In this document: positions 62,595 through 64,000 of the stretch, one piece after another
Numbering within the stretch: position 1 is the first letter of the stretch
How the letters are laid out: each line of letters opens with the position of its first letter
Assembly (NCBI RefSeq): GCF_016881005.1
Contig: NZ_JACOPV010000022.1
Span: 1-64,000, forward strand
Reading direction: 5' to 3'
Length of the DNA stretch: 64,000 nucleotides
From: Pseudomonas arcuscaelestis
GTDB lineage: Bacteria > Pseudomonadota > Gammaproteobacteria > Pseudomonadales > Pseudomonadaceae
Position numbers and translations under genes: made by a program
The notes under the pieces: generated by a model
The model's input: the letters and a program-made list of their open reading frames with translations, nothing else
What the model was told of the DNA's origin: nothing
The model's database searches: none

Positions 62595-64000
62595 CAGCCT
62601 TGACTCCGGGTCTGGGCCCACTGTTCGAGAAAGTTTTTCGCGTCGATTTCGCCGGTGATACGGCGGCTGCGGCGCTCGTTACCTTCCGGTCCGATCCAGA
62701 TAATGGTCGGTGGGCCGGGCACCTGGTAGCGTTGCAGCAATTGGCGGCTGGACGCGGCATCGGCGGTCACATCCAGACGCAGCAAGCGTATGCCGTCCAA
62801 CGCGCCTAGCACATCGGCGCGACCGAACACTTGTTTTTCCATGACTTTGCACGACACACACCAATCGGCATAGTAGTCGAGCATCACCCACTGGCCTTGG
62901 GCTTTGGCGCTATCGAGTTCGCGTTGCAGGTCGGCCGGTTGAGTGACGGTGATGAAGGCATCCGCGTGGACCGCACTGGCAACGGTGCCGGCGCCCGCTC
63001 GGAAGGGTTGCAGGGGCTGCCAGGGATCACTGCCGCCCGCGGCTGCGCCGATCACCAGCAGACTGCCCCACAAACCCAGCAGCACTGGCAGGGCGCGCAT
63101 TGGCCGCAGCCCATGCAATGCAGGCCATGCGGCCCAGGCCAGAGCGATCAGCCAGGCCCCGCCCAGGCCCAGCCACAGGGAAGGTTCGAGCACCGTGCGC
63201 AGGGTATACAGCGCCATCGCCAGGAACACGAAACCGAACAGGCCTTTGACCAGATTCATCCACGGGCCCGGGCGCGGCAGGTAGCGATTGCCCAGGGTAA
63301 CCAGGAGCAACAGCGGCAAGCCCATGCCAATGCCCAGCGTGAACAGCACCAATGCACCCTGAACAGCGTTGCCGCTTTGGGCAATGTACAGCAAGGCCCC
63401 GGCCAGGGGCGCGGTCATGCACGGGCCCATGAGCAGGCCAGAAAGGGCGCCGAGCAGGGCTGCCCCGTAGACATTGCCGCCACGCGTGCCGTGCCCTGCA
63501 CGTTCCAGGCGGTCGCGCAGCCACGCGGGCAACTGCAGTTCGAAGGCACCGAACATCGGCAAGGCGAGCAAGATGAACAGGCCCGCCAAGGTGCCGAGTA
63601 GCCAGGGTTGTTGCAGCCAGGCTTGCAGGCTTCCACCCAGCAACGCGGCGACTACACCGAGTGCGGCGTACACCAGGGCCATGCTCAGGACATAGACACA
63701 GGCCAACAACCAGCCGCGCCGCGCACTGACGCCGTTACCCAGGACCAGTCCGGCGAGAATCGGCAGCATCGGAAGTGAACAAGGTGTGAACGCCAGCAGC
63801 AGGCCCAGGCCGAAGAAGGCCAGCAGGCTCCAGGCCAGGGTCGATTGCTGCAGGTTACCCGCCAAGGCCTGGTCGCTGGCTTGCTCATCCACAGGGATGT
63901 CGCTCAGACTGACCAGATTGGTCTGCGGCGGATAGCACAGACCGGCATCAGCGCAACCTTGCCAGCCCATGCGCAGTTGGCCACTGGCGTCTGCCGGCAG
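62594..64000 (-). CDS. dsbD: Thiol:disulfide interchange protein DsbD (5' end outside the window)
   Basis: Partial; the frame continues to the right edge (LPADASGQLR before MGWQ), so the ATG at 63970 is internal. Visible parts: the end of the periplasmic alpha domain (GCADAGLCYPP with its CxxxxxC pair), an eight-helix membrane domain with paired cysteines (FTPCSLPMLP, MGPCMTAPLAG), and a C-terminal thioredoxin domain (YADWCVSCKVME). It carries electrons from cytoplasmic thioredoxin to periplasmic partners, here most likely the TlpA-like protein and DsbG in the same operon. Confidence 0.95.
   Translation of the reverse strand: MPADASGQLRMGWQGCADAGLCYPPQTNLVSLSDIPVDEQASDQALAGNLQQSTLAWSLLAFFGLGLLLAFTPCSLPMLPILAGLVLGNGVSARRGWLLACVYVLSMALVYAALGVVAALLGGSLQAWLQQPWLLGTLAGLFILLALPMFGAFELQLPAWLRDRLERAGHGTRGGNVYGAALLGALSGLLMGPCMTAPLAGALLYIAQSGNAVQGALVLFTLGIGMGLPLLLLVTLGNRYLPRPGPWMNLVKGLFGFVFLAMALYTLRTVLEPSLWLGLGGAWLIALAWAAWPALHGLRPMRALPVLLGLWGSLLVIGAAAGGSDPWQPLQPFRAGAGTVASAVHADAFITVTQPADLQRELDSAKAQGQWVMLDYYADWCVSCKVMEKQVFGRADVLGALDGIRLLRLDVTADAASSRQLLQRYQVPGPPTIIWIGPEGNERRSRRITGEIDAKNFLEQWAQTRSQG

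Overview
The window is chromosomal DNA of a fluorescent Pseudomonas, most like the P. putida group. The evidence is the pyoverdine chromophore synthetase PvdL with its sigma factor PvdS, two tandem cbb3 oxidase operons beside anr, hemN and ccoGHIS, short REP hairpins between genes, and the order dnaX-ybaB-recR. Assignments come from reading the sequence and from remembered family features; no database search was run.

Layout. Bases 1-1100 are accessory: a truncated IS3-type transposase fragment, then a large near-perfect inverted repeat with no convincing gene. Bases 1124-10524 form a purine salvage and catabolism block: a guanine/hypoxanthine permease, a divergent GntR/FCD regulator, an aquaporin, and the minus-strand operon xdhA-xdhB-xdhC-guaD. 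Bases 10795-19704 hold core genes on the plus strand: a second FCD regulator, smc, zipA, ligA and a zinc metallopeptidase. The SRP RNA gene lies at 19844-19953. A small accessory island follows (about 20120-22470): a frameshifted LysM/glycine-zipper toxin-like gene and a small membrane protein that may be its immunity partner, flanked by two diverged direct repeats of about 155 bp. Next come a MerR regulator with a textbook 19-bp-spacer promoter and a DUF2938 membrane protein, a periplasmic solute-binding-like protein, dnaX, ybaB, recR and apt.

Bases 28247-43231 are the microaerobic respiration block, all on the minus strand: anr, hemN, a TauE/SafE-like membrane protein, ccoS, ccoI, ccoH, ccoG, then ccoNOQP-1 and ccoNOQP-2. 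Anr boxes (TTGAT-N4-ATCAA type) lie before hemN, ccoG and ccoN2. I found none before ccoN1, which fits one constitutive and one Anr-induced oxidase. The ccoN2 box sits inside the first codons of the divergent hydrolase gene.

Bases 43281-47037 carry a hydrolase, ppnP, a DEDDh exonuclease, a second solute-binding-like protein and a siderophore-type acetyltransferase. Bases 47096-60930 are the iron-starvation block. A Fur box precedes pvdS, and PvdS-type promoters (TAAAT or TAATT, N16, CGT) precede the acetyltransferase and the 4322-residue pvdL. The window ends with a periplasmic thiol-redox operon (dsbD, a TlpA-like protein with an Lgt-like membrane domain, dsbG) whose first gene runs off the right edge.

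The most unusual parts are the repeat-flanked broken toxin cassette beside the SRP RNA gene, the 159-bp-arm inverted repeat at 461-911, and the regulatory sites embedded in coding sequence (Anr box in the hydrolase, PvdS box over a stop codon).
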